64,000 nt of DNA from DASRFR01 sp035651455 (lineage in GTDB: Bacteria; Acidobacteriota; Terriglobia; Terriglobales; Acidobacteriaceae). Shown piece by piece: positions 35,136 to 44,650 of this stretch. Under the pieces are notes generated by a model, which saw only the letters and a list, made by a program, of their open reading frames with translations, made no database searches and had not been told where the DNA came from. The position numbers and the translations under genes were made by a program. Location: the NCBI GenBank assembly GCA_035651455.1, contig DASRFR010000058.1, positions 124,001-188,000 of the forward strand, read 5' to 3'. Position 1 is the stretch's first letter, and every line of letters starts with the position of its first letter.

Positions 35136-37109
35136 CTAAGTGCCCGATCCGATCACGTAAATGCTTTGCGACGTTAACGCGCTGTCCGTGATCAATACGA
35201 AAGCAAACCGTGGACCGGTGGCTGTGGGCTTGAAGTTTATCGTGATTGTGCAGCTCGCGCCGGGCGCAAGAGGCGACATACACGTGCTGCTGCGAGTGAA
35301 ATCACCTGGGTTGGACCCCGCCAACTTGATACTGCTGAAGTTGAGGTTCGCGCTCCCAACATTTTTCAGCGTAACCTTTTGAGCCGTACCGGTGGAACCC
35401 ACCGGCACCGAACCAAAAGTCGCGCATGGTACGGAGAGGCTGACCGGGTAGGCAGGCAGCGGCTGCCCCAAGAGCCCATAGATATCCACTTCATTTTCGG
35501 TGCCTACGTAAACCTTACCGTTCGCAATCGTCGGCACTTGGAACTTCGTGGCGCAACCCAATTGGTCGCGGGTTCCGTATTGAAGGCTCTGCGCGCTGCT
35601 GTAGAGCTGCGAAGCCACATTGGTTGCGTCGTACGCATAAAGAACACCCGGCTTTACGCCTGGGCGCGTGTCGAGGTAGTCATTGCGCGCGACGATCCAC
35701 ACAATTCCCGAAGTTTTGTTATTCGCGGAAACAGACGGGGTCGCACCCACCAGGAAGGTGTTGGAACTCTGCGCGACGGGAGTTTTCGAAATCTGGCCAT
35801 TGCTGACGCTGTACGCCTTTAAATAGTCCCCCACGGCATGGTTCCTGGTTTGCCCAGCGTAATAGACATAAGCCGAACTGGCGCCCTGCCAGTATGCAGG
35901 ACTACTCCAGTACCCAATGGTCGCACCCGATATTTCCTCGACAACCTGATCCTGATTGGGATTGTATCCGCCCATCTGGTCGCGATTTACCAGATAGATC
36001 GGACTGGTAGCGCTCGCGTCGCAAGGAGAGCCGCCTTTGCCGGCGATCAGGATTTCATTAGGGAACGATCCTCCCTGCGTAGGCAGCGCCAGAGGTCCGC
36101 CAGAGGCAAGATCCTTATCCTGCTGAAAGCGACAGGCCTGATCCATGGGCGTGAAATAATCAGTTACGACCAGGTTGGAATTCAGTTGCATCAAGGTATC
36201 CCCGTAATCAGTTCCGCCGGTCGAAGCGTCAAAGGTCCCGTCGCCAGTGGCAGCGTAAATATCCCCCTGGTTGTCGCCTACGAGACCTCCTCCGCTATGC
36301 CAGATTCCTCCCAGCGTGCCGTTCGGAGTACTGGCAAACGCGGCGGTCTGCGTTAGTGTTTGCGCGTTGTAAGCGAGAATCCAGCCATGACTCTGCGTAT
36401 CCTGCGCGATGTATAGGATGCCGTTCAATAACAGCAATGCGGGACGGGCGAGATGATGCTGCGTATCCATCGAAATCTTGCCGTTTACACTTCCCGCGCC
36501 TGTACCATTCACGGTGGCATGCAGCGCGACCGGGCCTCCAAACTTCTCAGCACCGGCGGTGATGTCGAGCGCATGCAGACGCACAAAATATGTGCCCTTT
36601 TCAAGCGTGTGCGAGACCAGATACATCGTGTTAGTGGTTGGATCAATGACCGGCGTTCCGGTAATCCCGTCAACGGGGTACACGTTGCAGCTTAGACCCG
36701 ACTTCACACAGTTAACCGGGGAAATACCATTTGGAAAATTGCTGAAGCTCACATGCCATAGCGGATTCGAGTTGAGCCCGTCGGCATCAAAGGCATAAAC
36801 GCTGTCGTTTTCGGTTGCGACGTAGACCACGTTCCGCGTGCCGACGTTCGGAATCGACACGTTCGGCACGTATAGCGGCTGGGCATAGATCTGCCCGTCC
36901 ACCGGATATGACAGCACCTTGCCGAAGCTCGCAGCCTCTACATTTTGCGGCGTCAGCACGGTCTCGCTGAGGTTTTGTCCGGTGCGCGCGTTGTCATTCT
37001 GTCCTGTGAGCACGCCGGCGAATCCCTGTCCAAAGGCACCCGCGAGGCTAAAGAAGAACAAAAAGAAAGTTAAGCGGAGCCGAACAGCAGGGAACAAAGT
37101 CGCTGACAT
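35136..37109 (-). CDS. Secreted beta-propeller (PQQ-like) protein with choice-of-anchor-type C-terminus
   Basis: 657 residues from the ATG at 37109, seven bases after AAAGG. Signal peptide about 1-28 (LTFFLFFFSLAGAFG). The body has repeated blades of the type VVYVATENDSVYAFDA, GDIYAATGDGTFD and KVYVGTENEVDIYG, as in PQQ-like or outer-membrane-assembly propellers. No PQQ-dehydrogenase catalytic residues are recognised. The last about 100 residues (VSLSVPCATFGSVPVGSTG, LKNVGSANLNFSSIKLAG, SCTITINFKPTATGPR) form an Ig-like ASPM/choice-of-anchor-D domain. Likely an extracellular or periplasmic binding protein common in Acidobacteriota. Confidence 0.88.
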   Translation of the reverse strand: MSATLFPAVRLRLTFFLFFFSLAGAFGQGFAGVLTGQNDNARTGQNLSETVLTPQNVEAASFGKVLSYPVDGQIYAQPLYVPNVSIPNVGTRNVVYVATENDSVYAFDADGLNSNPLWHVSFSNFPNGISPVNCVKSGLSCNVYPVDGITGTPVIDPTTNTMYLVSHTLEKGTYFVRLHALDITAGAEKFGGPVALHATVNGTGAGSVNGKISMDTQHHLARPALLLLNGILYIAQDTQSHGWILAYNAQTLTQTAAFASTPNGTLGGIWHSGGGLVGDNQGDIYAATGDGTFDASTGGTDYGDTLMQLNSNLVVTDYFTPMDQACRFQQDKDLASGGPLALPTQGGSFPNEILIAGKGGSPCDASATSPIYLVNRDQMGGYNPNQDQVVEEISGATIGYWSSPAYWQGASSAYVYYAGQTRNHAVGDYLKAYSVSNGQISKTPVAQSSNTFLVGATPSVSANNKTSGIVWIVARNDYLDTRPGVKPGVLYAYDATNVASQLYSSAQSLQYGTRDQLGCATKFQVPTIANGKVYVGTENEVDIYGLLGQPLPAYPVSLSVPCATFGSVPVGSTGTAQKVTLKNVGSANLNFSSIKLAGSNPGDFTRSSTCMSPLAPGASCTITINFKPTATGPRFAFVLITDSALTSQSIYVIGSGT

Positions 37110-37583
37110 ACATACACCTTTCACTCAGCCCGGACGAATGGAGTTTCACGAGGTGGGGCAAACCGAGGCCTGCTTGCAGCAAGGGATTTTAGCACCGAAT
37201 TGATGGGGGGCGGAGAACTAGTTCAAAAGGGGGAGGAGCAAACCAGCTACGAACCCGGAGTACGAGCACCAGGAACTGGCTCGCAGTGGTGTTCTTCAAA
37301 CAATTCGCTCATTCGATCTTCGGCAATATCCAGGGGAAGATCATCAGCCTGCCCGAATCATTGGCAATTGTTACAGCGTACCGCCATCGGCACCCCCCGC
37401 GAGACGGCGACAATCTCCATTTTGCGACAAGACATTTATCGAGCCTGACAGAACCGGATTCTCCACTGAAGCGCCAAGAAATGCCAGGAATTGATAACAA
37501 TCAGGGCGACTCGCAAGTGCGAGGAGTGATCTCTAATATGCCGGCGGGGATTCCCACTCAAACAGGCAAGGTGAAATCGCGCT
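37110..37583. other. Non-coding gap of 474 bp
   Basis: Lies upstream of the beta-propeller gene and downstream of the kinase-like gene, which are transcribed in the same direction. Short open frames on the plus strand (for example 37286-37591) have no recognisable family and no ribosome binding site. It presumably holds the propeller promoter; no clear boxes were found. Confidence 0.5.
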
Positions 37584-38237
37584 TTATTTAACTCCACGCA
37601 AGGCGGTTGGGGACAGGTTGGCGTGCTCGAGAGTACGCATGTTGTGAAGGATCGTGGAAATCACATTCTCATCGCCCATCGCGGTATTAATCATCAGGTG
37701 ATAGAGCGAGCGAGTCGGCCAATCGGCATTGAAATAATGTTTAACGTAGGCGATCCGCTCCCGGTCCACTGTGTCCACCAGATCTTCGGCCTCCTCCTGG
37801 CTTCGACCGAACTGGACAAGGCGGCGAATTTTCTCGTCGCGAGGTGCATAGGTGAAAACTCGGAATGTATCCTGGCGCTCGCGCAAGAAATACGGGGAAC
37901 CGCGCCCGACTACGATCGCATTGCCCTCATTCACGATCCGCTGCATGATGCGTTTCACCATGGAGACCATGCAATCCGTATCGAAGATCTGGGAATCATC
38001 TAGCGGGATGCGCCGTTCGAAGCTGCCGCGCCAGAATGCGCGCGTCACCCGCCGCAGGGTGCTGTCCACTCTTTCATCGAACTGCTCGACCGTGGCGCAG
38101 TCTACATTTGCGATTTTGGCGATCTCCTCGGTCAACGCATGGTCCCACAGCTTCCAGCCAAGGCGGCTGGCAAGTTTCTCGGCGATAGCTCCGGCTCCGC
38201 TGCCGAACTCGCGCTCGATGGTGATGACACGAAACAT
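37584..38237 (-). CDS. Cytidylate-kinase-like protein
   Basis: 217 residues. MFRVITIEREFGSGAGAIAE is the N-terminus of the cytidylate-kinase-like family, in which the P-loop is a shortened GSG form. AIVVGRGSPYFLRER and FRVFTYAPRDEKIRRL match the later parts of that family. Members are P-loop kinases of unknown substrate, distinct from the housekeeping Cmk. It follows the efflux genes at a 101-bp gap containing a small hairpin, so it may or may not be cotranscribed with them. Confidence 0.82.
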   Translation of the reverse strand: MFRVITIEREFGSGAGAIAEKLASRLGWKLWDHALTEEIAKIANVDCATVEQFDERVDSTLRRVTRAFWRGSFERRIPLDDSQIFDTDCMVSMVKRIMQRIVNEGNAIVVGRGSPYFLRERQDTFRVFTYAPRDEKIRRLVQFGRSQEEAEDLVDTVDRERIAYVKHYFNADWPTRSLYHLMINTAMGDENVISTILHNMRTLEHANLSPTALRGVK

Positions 38238-38286
38238 AAAGCTTTGCCAAACAAACCGACTGCCCTACGGCGCTACCATCGTGTGA

Positions 38287-38301
38287 TGCCCGCTACGGGC
38301 A
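38287..38301. repeat. Small hairpin after the EmrA-like gene
   Basis: TGCCCG-CTA-CGGGCA, six-base arms with a three-base loop, in the gap between the EmrA-like gene and the kinase-like gene. No T-tract. Possible weak terminator. Confidence 0.3.
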
Positions 38302-38338
38302 CAATGCAAATGCCAGAAACACCCGTCAACTCGTTCCG

Positions 38339-39610
38339 CTATCGAATCCAGACTTTAGGTTCAACCGACATACCGGGCCGGAGTCGGTGCTCCGCATCCT
38401 GGCCTGGCTCAAAAACGATCTTCACCGGAATGCGCTGTACCACCTTCACATAGTTTCCCGTGGCGTTCTCGGGCGGCAGAAGACTGAATCGCGCGCCACT
38501 CGCCCCCGCCAGGCTGTCCACATGGCCCTTGTAGTCTTTGCCAGTGGCGTCGACTGAAATCGTCGCCTTCTGGCCCACATGCATATCCGCAAGTTGCGTT
38601 TCCTTGAAATTGGCTGTGACCCACAAATCGTTTAAAGGGATAAGCATCATCAACGCCTGGCCGGGCTGAACATTTTGTCCGACTTCCACGGTCCGATTGC
38701 TCACCACCCCGGCAACCGGGGCAACCACCTTCGTATATTGCAGATCAAGTTTGGCCTGCTCCAAATCGGCTTTTCTTTGATCAGCGATGGCTGCAGCCGC
38801 TTGGGCCCTGGATCTTGTGGCGGACATTTGCTGAGGAAAAGTTTTTGCACTGCGTACTTCCGCTTCGGCTTGGGCCAGCCTGGCCTGATATTGAGTGATT
38901 TGCTGCTGTGCAGCCTCGGCTGCCGCTTGCGCCGCTGTAACGGTTGCCGCACCGGCTCGTGCCGCTGCCACGGCTTGATCGTACTGCTGGGCGGAAATCT
39001 CCTGTTTTTGAATCAACTGCTTATAGCGCTCGAGATCACTTTGGGCTTTCGCATTGTTGGCCTCAGCCTGTACTTGTTGGGCCTTGGCGGCTGCGTACTG
39101 CTGCTTTGCCGCCGCAATTCCCGCCCGCGCATTTTCTACGTTTGCCTGAGCCGTGGTCAGCTGACTCGTAGTGCTGACGGAGGTAATGGGCACATTTACT
39201 TGCGCCGCGTTCGCCGTAGCTACAGCGTCGTCATAGGTCGCCTGTGCCTTGTTAAGCGCCACCTGGTAGTCCGTAGGATCGATTTCGACCAGCACGGTTC
39301 CGGCTTCGACGTACTGGTTGTCATTTACATTCAGCTTCTGCACGTGGCCGGAAATTCGCGCGCTGATCGGATTGATGTGGCCGTCAATTTGAGCGTCGTC
39401 CGTACTCTCATAACTGCTGAAGTAACGCCATAGCAGGATGCCGGCGACGACGATCACAACTCCTACGATCAGAAGCCCAAGCTTTACCCGTGGATTGCGC
39501 AGGGCGGAACGACGAGATCGAAAGCGGCCTTCCGGCGGAGGTGATTGCTCATGCTGCTGAGTTTCCGTCCTCTCTTCGGGCAGCGTGTTCGTGGTCGGCT
39601 CCATGCTCAC
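38339..39610 (-). CDS. EmrA/HlyD-family efflux adaptor
   Basis: 423-residue membrane fusion protein: cytoplasmic basic start, one membrane anchor (about 43-64, GLLIVGVVIVVAGILLW), lipoyl-like halves (STDDAQIDGHINPISARISG and VVAPVAGVVSNRTVEVGQNV) flanking a long Ala/Gln-rich coiled coil (about 120-280), then a beta-barrel domain. The STDDAQIDG start is typical of the EmrA branch, which works with MFS pumps. It overlaps the upstream TolC gene by four bases. No MFS, RND or ABC pump gene adjoins it. Confidence 0.93.
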   Translation of the reverse strand: MSMEPTTNTLPEERTETQQHEQSPPPEGRFRSRRSALRNPRVKLGLLIVGVVIVVAGILLWRYFSSYESTDDAQIDGHINPISARISGHVQKLNVNDNQYVEAGTVLVEIDPTDYQVALNKAQATYDDAVATANAAQVNVPITSVSTTSQLTTAQANVENARAGIAAAKQQYAAAKAQQVQAEANNAKAQSDLERYKQLIQKQEISAQQYDQAVAAARAGAATVTAAQAAAEAAQQQITQYQARLAQAEAEVRSAKTFPQQMSATRSRAQAAAAIADQRKADLEQAKLDLQYTKVVAPVAGVVSNRTVEVGQNVQPGQALMMLIPLNDLWVTANFKETQLADMHVGQKATISVDATGKDYKGHVDSLAGASGARFSLLPPENATGNYVKVVQRIPVKIVFEPGQDAEHRLRPGMSVEPKVWIR

Positions 39611-41121
39611 TTACCTTTCAAATATTGCTTCACGCCTTGCTCCGCGTAACCGATTGCACGAGCATATTCGACCTTGGCAATGTTGTGGGCGTAAAGGCTG
39701 GAAATGTAATTCTCGTTGGCGCTGGCCACTGACTCCTGCGCCTGCACCACTTCAAGGTTGTCGGTCACTCCGGCAGCAAACCTATCCTGCGCCTGCACTA
39801 AGGTCTGTTGCGCTAACTGCACCGTGCTTCGAGCGACCTCCACCTGATCGGCGGCGGACTGCAGATCGAGTAGCGCGGTGCGTACATCGCTATCGATCTG
39901 CCCCTGCAGGTTCTCCAATTGCGATTCCGCCTGGCGCAGTGTAGCTTCGGCCTGCAGCACCTCTCCATGGGTTCGGCCCCCCGCAAAAATGGGGATGTTC
40001 AACGTGCCGGCTACGTGAAAAGTTCCGTTTGAAGTCCAGGGAGTTGTGCCGATATCGCCGTAGTCGCCTTCGAAGTCGAGCGTCGGGTAGTGCTCGGCAG
40101 TCGCGGCCTTGCGTGAAAGCCGGGCCGCACGGACCTGCGCCAGAGCCGCCTGGTAGTCCTCGCGAGAGGCGAAGGCCCGCCGTAGAGATTCCTCAAGTGG
40201 AGGGACGGTTAGAGGGGCGTAGGGGACCTTGTCAGCCAGCGTGAAACGTTGTCCCAAGGGCAAGCCGATCACGCGCCCAAGCGTGAGCTCTTGTTTCGCG
40301 AAATCGTTGCGCGCGGCGATGAGCTGCTGCTGACGCGCCTGAAATTCCACCTGGGCGCGAAGTGCGTCAATGGCCGGAGTCACACCAGCTTTTAGCTGGT
40401 CTTGTGCCTTCGTAAACAACGCCTGGGCAGTCGTGACTTGGGCTTCGGCGGTGTCCACCCTCGCCGCACCCGCAATCGCCTGGAGATAAGCATTGCCGAC
40501 AGCGAGCACAACCAATTCCCTGGCGTCCTTGAAGCTGTGTTGCGCTGCCTGTTCGTTCTGCTTTGCAGCACGTTCCCGTTCGATATCCGAGTAGTTGAAC
40601 AGAGACTGCGTCAATGATGCTCGCAGATCGAGGTAATGGAACGGTCCGATCACTCTGGGTAAGCCCGGCAGCGTGAATCCCAACGCAGCAAGCGATTCCT
40701 GCATAGCCGTCTCATTCGCACCAGCGCTGACATTCGGCAGGAGATTACTCAATTCCTTCCACTTTTGACCGCGAGCAGCGAGGGTATTCTCGCTGGCGAG
40801 CAACACGCCCAGGTTCTGCCGTAGTCCCCGATCGATGGCATCGGCAAAGGTCAGCGGAATCACGTCGCTGGTCGCTTTTCCAGAGGGCACGCTTCCCGAA
40901 AACGTGCTCAATGCAGGGGTGGATGTAAACATCACACCAGATTGTGTACTCGATCGTCCGCGCGCCCCGCTCGTGGAATTGCCTGATTCGCTGCCTGTTT
41001 GCGAGCCAGTTGCGCCGGATTGTTGCCCCTGTACGGCGGTCACGGAGATCAATCCAAGACATGTCGAGAATGCAAAAGAAAACAGACGCCCGCGGAGAAA
41101 ATATCTTGCTATCTTCATCAT
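39607..41121 (-). CDS. TolC-family outer-membrane efflux protein
   Basis: 504 residues. Signal peptide about 1-32 (SFAFSTCLGLISVTAVQG), a Ser/Gly/Thr-rich linker of about 60 residues, then two OEP repeats with long helices (LTFADAIDRGLRQNLGVLLA onward; SQLENLQGQIDSDVRTALLD). It would form the trimeric outer-membrane channel for the overlapping EmrA-like adaptor. A small palindrome, TCAACA/TGTTGA, lies about 40 bp upstream and is a candidate operator. The pump partner must be encoded elsewhere. Confidence 0.93.
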   Translation of the reverse strand: MMKIARYFLRGRLFSFAFSTCLGLISVTAVQGQQSGATGSQTGSESGNSTSGARGRSSTQSGVMFTSTPALSTFSGSVPSGKATSDVIPLTFADAIDRGLRQNLGVLLASENTLAARGQKWKELSNLLPNVSAGANETAMQESLAALGFTLPGLPRVIGPFHYLDLRASLTQSLFNYSDIERERAAKQNEQAAQHSFKDARELVVLAVGNAYLQAIAGAARVDTAEAQVTTAQALFTKAQDQLKAGVTPAIDALRAQVEFQARQQQLIAARNDFAKQELTLGRVIGLPLGQRFTLADKVPYAPLTVPPLEESLRRAFASREDYQAALAQVRAARLSRKAATAEHYPTLDFEGDYGDIGTTPWTSNGTFHVAGTLNIPIFAGGRTHGEVLQAEATLRQAESQLENLQGQIDSDVRTALLDLQSAADQVEVARSTVQLAQQTLVQAQDRFAAGVTDNLEVVQAQESVASANENYISSLYAHNIAKVEYARAIGYAEQGVKQYLKGK

Positions 41122-41477
41122 TCCGTGAACTTTCGGGCCGCCTCCATCTCACCCGCCCGACTCAACAACGGTATGTTGATTCGTCCCTCGTGCAGGAAGA
41201 TGCAAACGATTTAAATCAAGGCACTTGGATGCAGGATCCGGGTTCAAAGTTGGGAGGACGACGGATATCTGCCGCGCTCCTCAACTACAAATCCGGTCCC
41301 CGATTTCTACAAAGACACCGCCAGGGATCGAGAAGTGACATCGGACGCAGCGTTCGCGACTGGTAACAGAGATTTGGTTACTTACGGTGGTAACGCAGGT
41401 CATCTTGTCAGTCCCGGGGAACTCGTTCAAGCTTACAGTAGCAAAAAAGTCGCCAATCACGCTGTGCTACGGGAGTT
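41122..41477. other. Divergent intergenic region between tolC-like and PilZ genes
   Basis: 356 bp with no credible gene on either strand. It must carry the promoters of the tolC-emrA pair and of the PilZ gene. The only structured element seen is the palindrome at 41162-41179. Confidence 0.6.
41162..41179. promoter_or_regulatory. Palindrome upstream of the tolC-emrA pair
   Basis: TCAACA (41162-41167) and TGTTGA (41174-41179), perfect six-base arms with a six-base spacer, 41 bp upstream of the tolC-like start. Size and position suit a dimeric repressor of the TetR or MarR kind, but no such gene is adjacent. Confidence 0.35.
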
Positions 41478-42131
41478 ATGAGCCAACAGAAATCAGAAAC
41501 CACCAGCACGGACTGGACAAAACTTCTTACCGATCCAGATCTCGTGAAAAATCTTGGCAAGTTACTCCAGGTCTATCGTGAGGCGCCGGCAGAGCGCCGC
41601 GAACAGGCCTTGCTCGATGCCATGCGCGAAATCAAGAGCAAGACCCCGCAAACCACTGCGACTGCTTCAGCGAGCTTTCGGGATACTGAGAATGTTCCCG
41701 TGCATTCGATGACGTCGCCGCCGTTTGAACCGGATATTTTCACTCCCTCATGGGGGCAGGATCGCAGGCGTTTTCCGCGGATTAAATGTTTCGTGGCGGT
41801 TGAACTTAAAATCGACGGCGCTGAGTCCCCGGTCTGGGGAAATCTCTCGAACGCCAGTGGTGGCGGCTGTTTCGTCGAGACGGTCAGCCCGGTAAAGCCG
41901 GGCGCCGACGTCCAGATTGGACTCTGGGTAGCGAATGGAAAGCTGTGGGTGAAAGGCATGGTGCTTACCGGGACCGTCACTCAAAGCAATCCCACCTTTG
42001 GCGTGCGAGTGAAATTTTCAGATCTCCCCTCTCCAGAACGCGAAAATCTTAAAGAGTTTCTGCGCTTTGTGGAAGGAACCACCAAGAGCTATCGCGTGGA
42101 AAACGGGTATTTGGCGCAACTCAAGCGCTAG
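41478..42131 (+). CDS. PilZ-domain protein
   Basis: 217 residues. Residues 1-90 are polar with helical stretches (TDPDLVKNLGKLLQVYR). From about 95 there is a PilZ domain: Arg97 and Arg101 in DRRRFPR form the RxxxR motif and NASGGG at 125-130 is the DxSxxG-like motif with Asn in place of Asp. PilZ domains bind cyclic di-GMP; the D-to-N change may weaken binding. No output domain is seen, so it may be an adaptor for motility or surface polysaccharide functions. It stands alone. Confidence 0.85.
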   Translation: MSQQKSETTSTDWTKLLTDPDLVKNLGKLLQVYREAPAERREQALLDAMREIKSKTPQTTATASASFRDTENVPVHSMTSPPFEPDIFTPSWGQDRRRFPRIKCFVAVELKIDGAESPVWGNLSNASGGGCFVETVSPVKPGADVQIGLWVANGKLWVKGMVLTGTVTQSNPTFGVRVKFSDLPSPERENLKEFLRFVEGTTKSYRVENGYLAQLKR

Positions 42132-42452
42132 ACGAATTGATCACTCGGCGTTCTCAAACTTGAATACCCCCGTTTCCTCTTTGGGCCTCGTGAAGCCGCT
42201 CGCACTCACCATCCGACGAGCTCGCTGTTCCAGCTTCCTCTCGATGTCTTCTTCTCTATTCGTCATCACGATGACTAGTTCGTATTCACGCTAGCTGCGG
42301 CAACGCGCAACTCTCAGAAGTTGTAAACTTTTTGCAGTGGGTGATAGTGTGAAGCTCTCAGCTTGTGCGCTCATCTAACATGACAGGTCTGCCATAGCCG
42401 GTTGCAGGCGTGGCGCTCCATGAATACCGGGCCAAACTCCCAGGAGGATGCT
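42132..42452. other. Intergenic region before transketolase
   Basis: 321 bp with no recognisable gene. It should hold the promoter of the sugar-phosphate operon, but no clear -35/-10 pair or riboswitch fold was identified by eye. Confidence 0.5.
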
Positions 42453-44537
42453 GTGGCCGTTAGCGAACAACCTCTCGTCGCCAACCAGAAGATCGACACC
42501 TTGGCCATCAACACCATTCGTACTCTGTCGATGGATGCGGTGCAGAAGGCCAACTCCGGGCACCCCGGCGCGCCCATGGCGTTAGCCCCGGTCGCGTATA
42601 CGCTTTGGCAAAACTTCCTGCGCTTTGATCCCCAGGACCCAATCTGGCCTGACCGCGACCGCTTCATCCTGTCGAACGGGCATGCTTCTATGCTGCTGTA
42701 TTCCCTGCTCTATCTGGCGGGTGTGCGGGCAGTCAATGCCAAGTATGAACGGTTAAATGAGCCCGCCGTCTCTCTCGACGACATCAAGAGTTTTCGTCAA
42801 ATAAACAGCAAAACGCCGGGCCATCCTGAATACCGCCTGACCTCGGGTGTGGAAACTACAACCGGGCCATTGGGACAAGGGGTGGGCAACAGTGTGGGAA
42901 TGGCCGCAGCCGGCAAATGGCTGGCCGCACACTTCAACCGGCCTGAGTTCGAGATGTTTAACTACAATGTGTATGCCATTTGCGGCGATGGCGACATGAT
43001 GGAAGGAATCTCAAGCGAGGCTGCCTCCCTTGCTGGCCACCTGAAACTTGGCAACCTGTGCTGGATCTATGACAACAACCGGATCACCATTGAAGGACAC
43101 ACGGATTTAGCATTTAGCGAAGACGTAGCTGCACGATTCAGCGCATATGGCTGGAACACAACCCACGTCAATGACGCGAATGACGTAGAGAGCGTAGCCA
43201 GGGCCCTGGAACTGTTCCAATCTGCCAACGATCGCCCCACACTCATAGTTGTAGATAGCCATATCGCATTCGGGGCGCCCAACAAACAGGACACCGCAGC
43301 GGCGCATGGCGAGCCCTTAGGGGAGGACGAAATTCGCCTTGCCAAGAAGGCGTACGGCTGGCCCGAGGATGCTAAATTTCTCGTTCCTGACGGGGTAGAA
43401 GAACATTTTCGCCAAGGCATCGGTCGACGGGGCCATGAGCTTCGCGACAAATGGTATTCCAAATTCGAGCAGTACAAGCGGAAGTATCCCGACATGGCCG
43501 ACCAGTGGGAGCGCATGCAGCGTCGCGAGCTCCCGGACGGCTGGGACAAAAACCTTCCCACCTTTCCGGCCGATGCCAAGGGCCTCGCTACCCGCGAATC
43601 GTCCGGCAAGGTACTGAACGTGCTGGCGCAGAATGTGCCATGGCTTGTCGGCGGGGCGGCGGATTTGTTTCCGTCGACGAAAACTCGCCTCACATTTCAG
43701 GGAGCAGGCGATTTCGAGGCTGACCACTACGACGGCCGCAATTTTCACTTTGGCATTCGCGAGCACGCGATGGGCGCATTCGTGAACGGCATGTCGCTGG
43801 CCAAGATACGGCCTTATGCTTCCACCTTTCTTATTTTCAGTGATTACATGAAGCCGCCAATCCGTCTGGCCGCGATCATGGAAGTGCCGGTAATTTTTGT
43901 GTACACCCATGACTCCATCGGCCTCGGCGAGGACGGTCCTACGCATCAGCCGATCGAGCAACTCGCTTCACTCCGCGCAATCCCGGGACTGAACCTTTTG
44001 CGTCCAGCCGATGCCAATGAAGTGGTAGAAGCCTGGAAGGTCATCATGCAGTCGCGGCACGAGCCCGCCGCGCTGGTCTTAACCCGACAAGCTGTGCCCA
44101 CATTCGATCGCTCGAAGTATGCGCCGGCATCGGGTGTTGCCAAAGGCGCTTATATTCTGGCCGATTCCGAGGATGGCAAACCGGAGGTTATTCTGATGGC
44201 GACCGGCAGTGAAGTTTTTCTGTGTGTCGACGCATACGAAAAACTGAAAGCTGAAGGCGTTAAGGCCCGCGTTGTCAGCTTGCCTTCCTGGCACATTTTT
44301 GAGCATCAGGACCAGGGCTATCGTGAAATGGTGTTGCCGCCGCAAGTGAAAGCCCGCGTGGCGGTGGAGCAGGCCTCGACTTTCGGGTGGTCACAATATG
44401 TCGGTTCCGAGGGCAGAATTATTGGAATGCACACGTTCGGTGCGTCGGCTCCATTGAAGGAATTGCAAAAGAAATTCGGATTTACCCCGGACGCAGTTAT
44501 TGCCGCTGCTCGCGACCTGGTGCGCGGCTCGAAGTAA
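42453..44537 (+). CDS. tkt: Transketolase
   Basis: Thiamine-diphosphate enzyme that moves two-carbon ketol units between pentose, tetrose and hexose phosphates. 694 residues from the GTG at 42453, five bases after AGGAGG; an in-frame ATG at 42402 has no such site. MDAVQKANSGHPGAPMALAP near the N-terminus, the ThDP/metal motif from GDGDMMEG at 178 to YDNN, and LGEDGPTHQPIEQLASLRA are hallmarks. It opens the block tkt, tal-pgi, gnd, zwf, glk, pgl on the same strand. Confidence 0.97.
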   Translation: MAVSEQPLVANQKIDTLAINTIRTLSMDAVQKANSGHPGAPMALAPVAYTLWQNFLRFDPQDPIWPDRDRFILSNGHASMLLYSLLYLAGVRAVNAKYERLNEPAVSLDDIKSFRQINSKTPGHPEYRLTSGVETTTGPLGQGVGNSVGMAAAGKWLAAHFNRPEFEMFNYNVYAICGDGDMMEGISSEAASLAGHLKLGNLCWIYDNNRITIEGHTDLAFSEDVAARFSAYGWNTTHVNDANDVESVARALELFQSANDRPTLIVVDSHIAFGAPNKQDTAAAHGEPLGEDEIRLAKKAYGWPEDAKFLVPDGVEEHFRQGIGRRGHELRDKWYSKFEQYKRKYPDMADQWERMQRRELPDGWDKNLPTFPADAKGLATRESSGKVLNVLAQNVPWLVGGAADLFPSTKTRLTFQGAGDFEADHYDGRNFHFGIREHAMGAFVNGMSLAKIRPYASTFLIFSDYMKPPIRLAAIMEVPVIFVYTHDSIGLGEDGPTHQPIEQLASLRAIPGLNLLRPADANEVVEAWKVIMQSRHEPAALVLTRQAVPTFDRSKYAPASGVAKGAYILADSEDGKPEVILMATGSEVFLCVDAYEKLKAEGVKARVVSLPSWHIFEHQDQGYREMVLPPQVKARVAVEQASTFGWSQYVGSEGRIIGMHTFGASAPLKELQKKFGFTPDAVIAAARDLVRGSK

Positions 44538-44650
44538 TTGACGCCGGCCATTCGGTAAAGGCGTGTACAACGGAACACAATGCCCGGCCTGCCGTCCGAG
44601 GTGGACCGGTATCTCGTCAAAGCGCGACAGACATCAGTAAGGAGAGTCTC

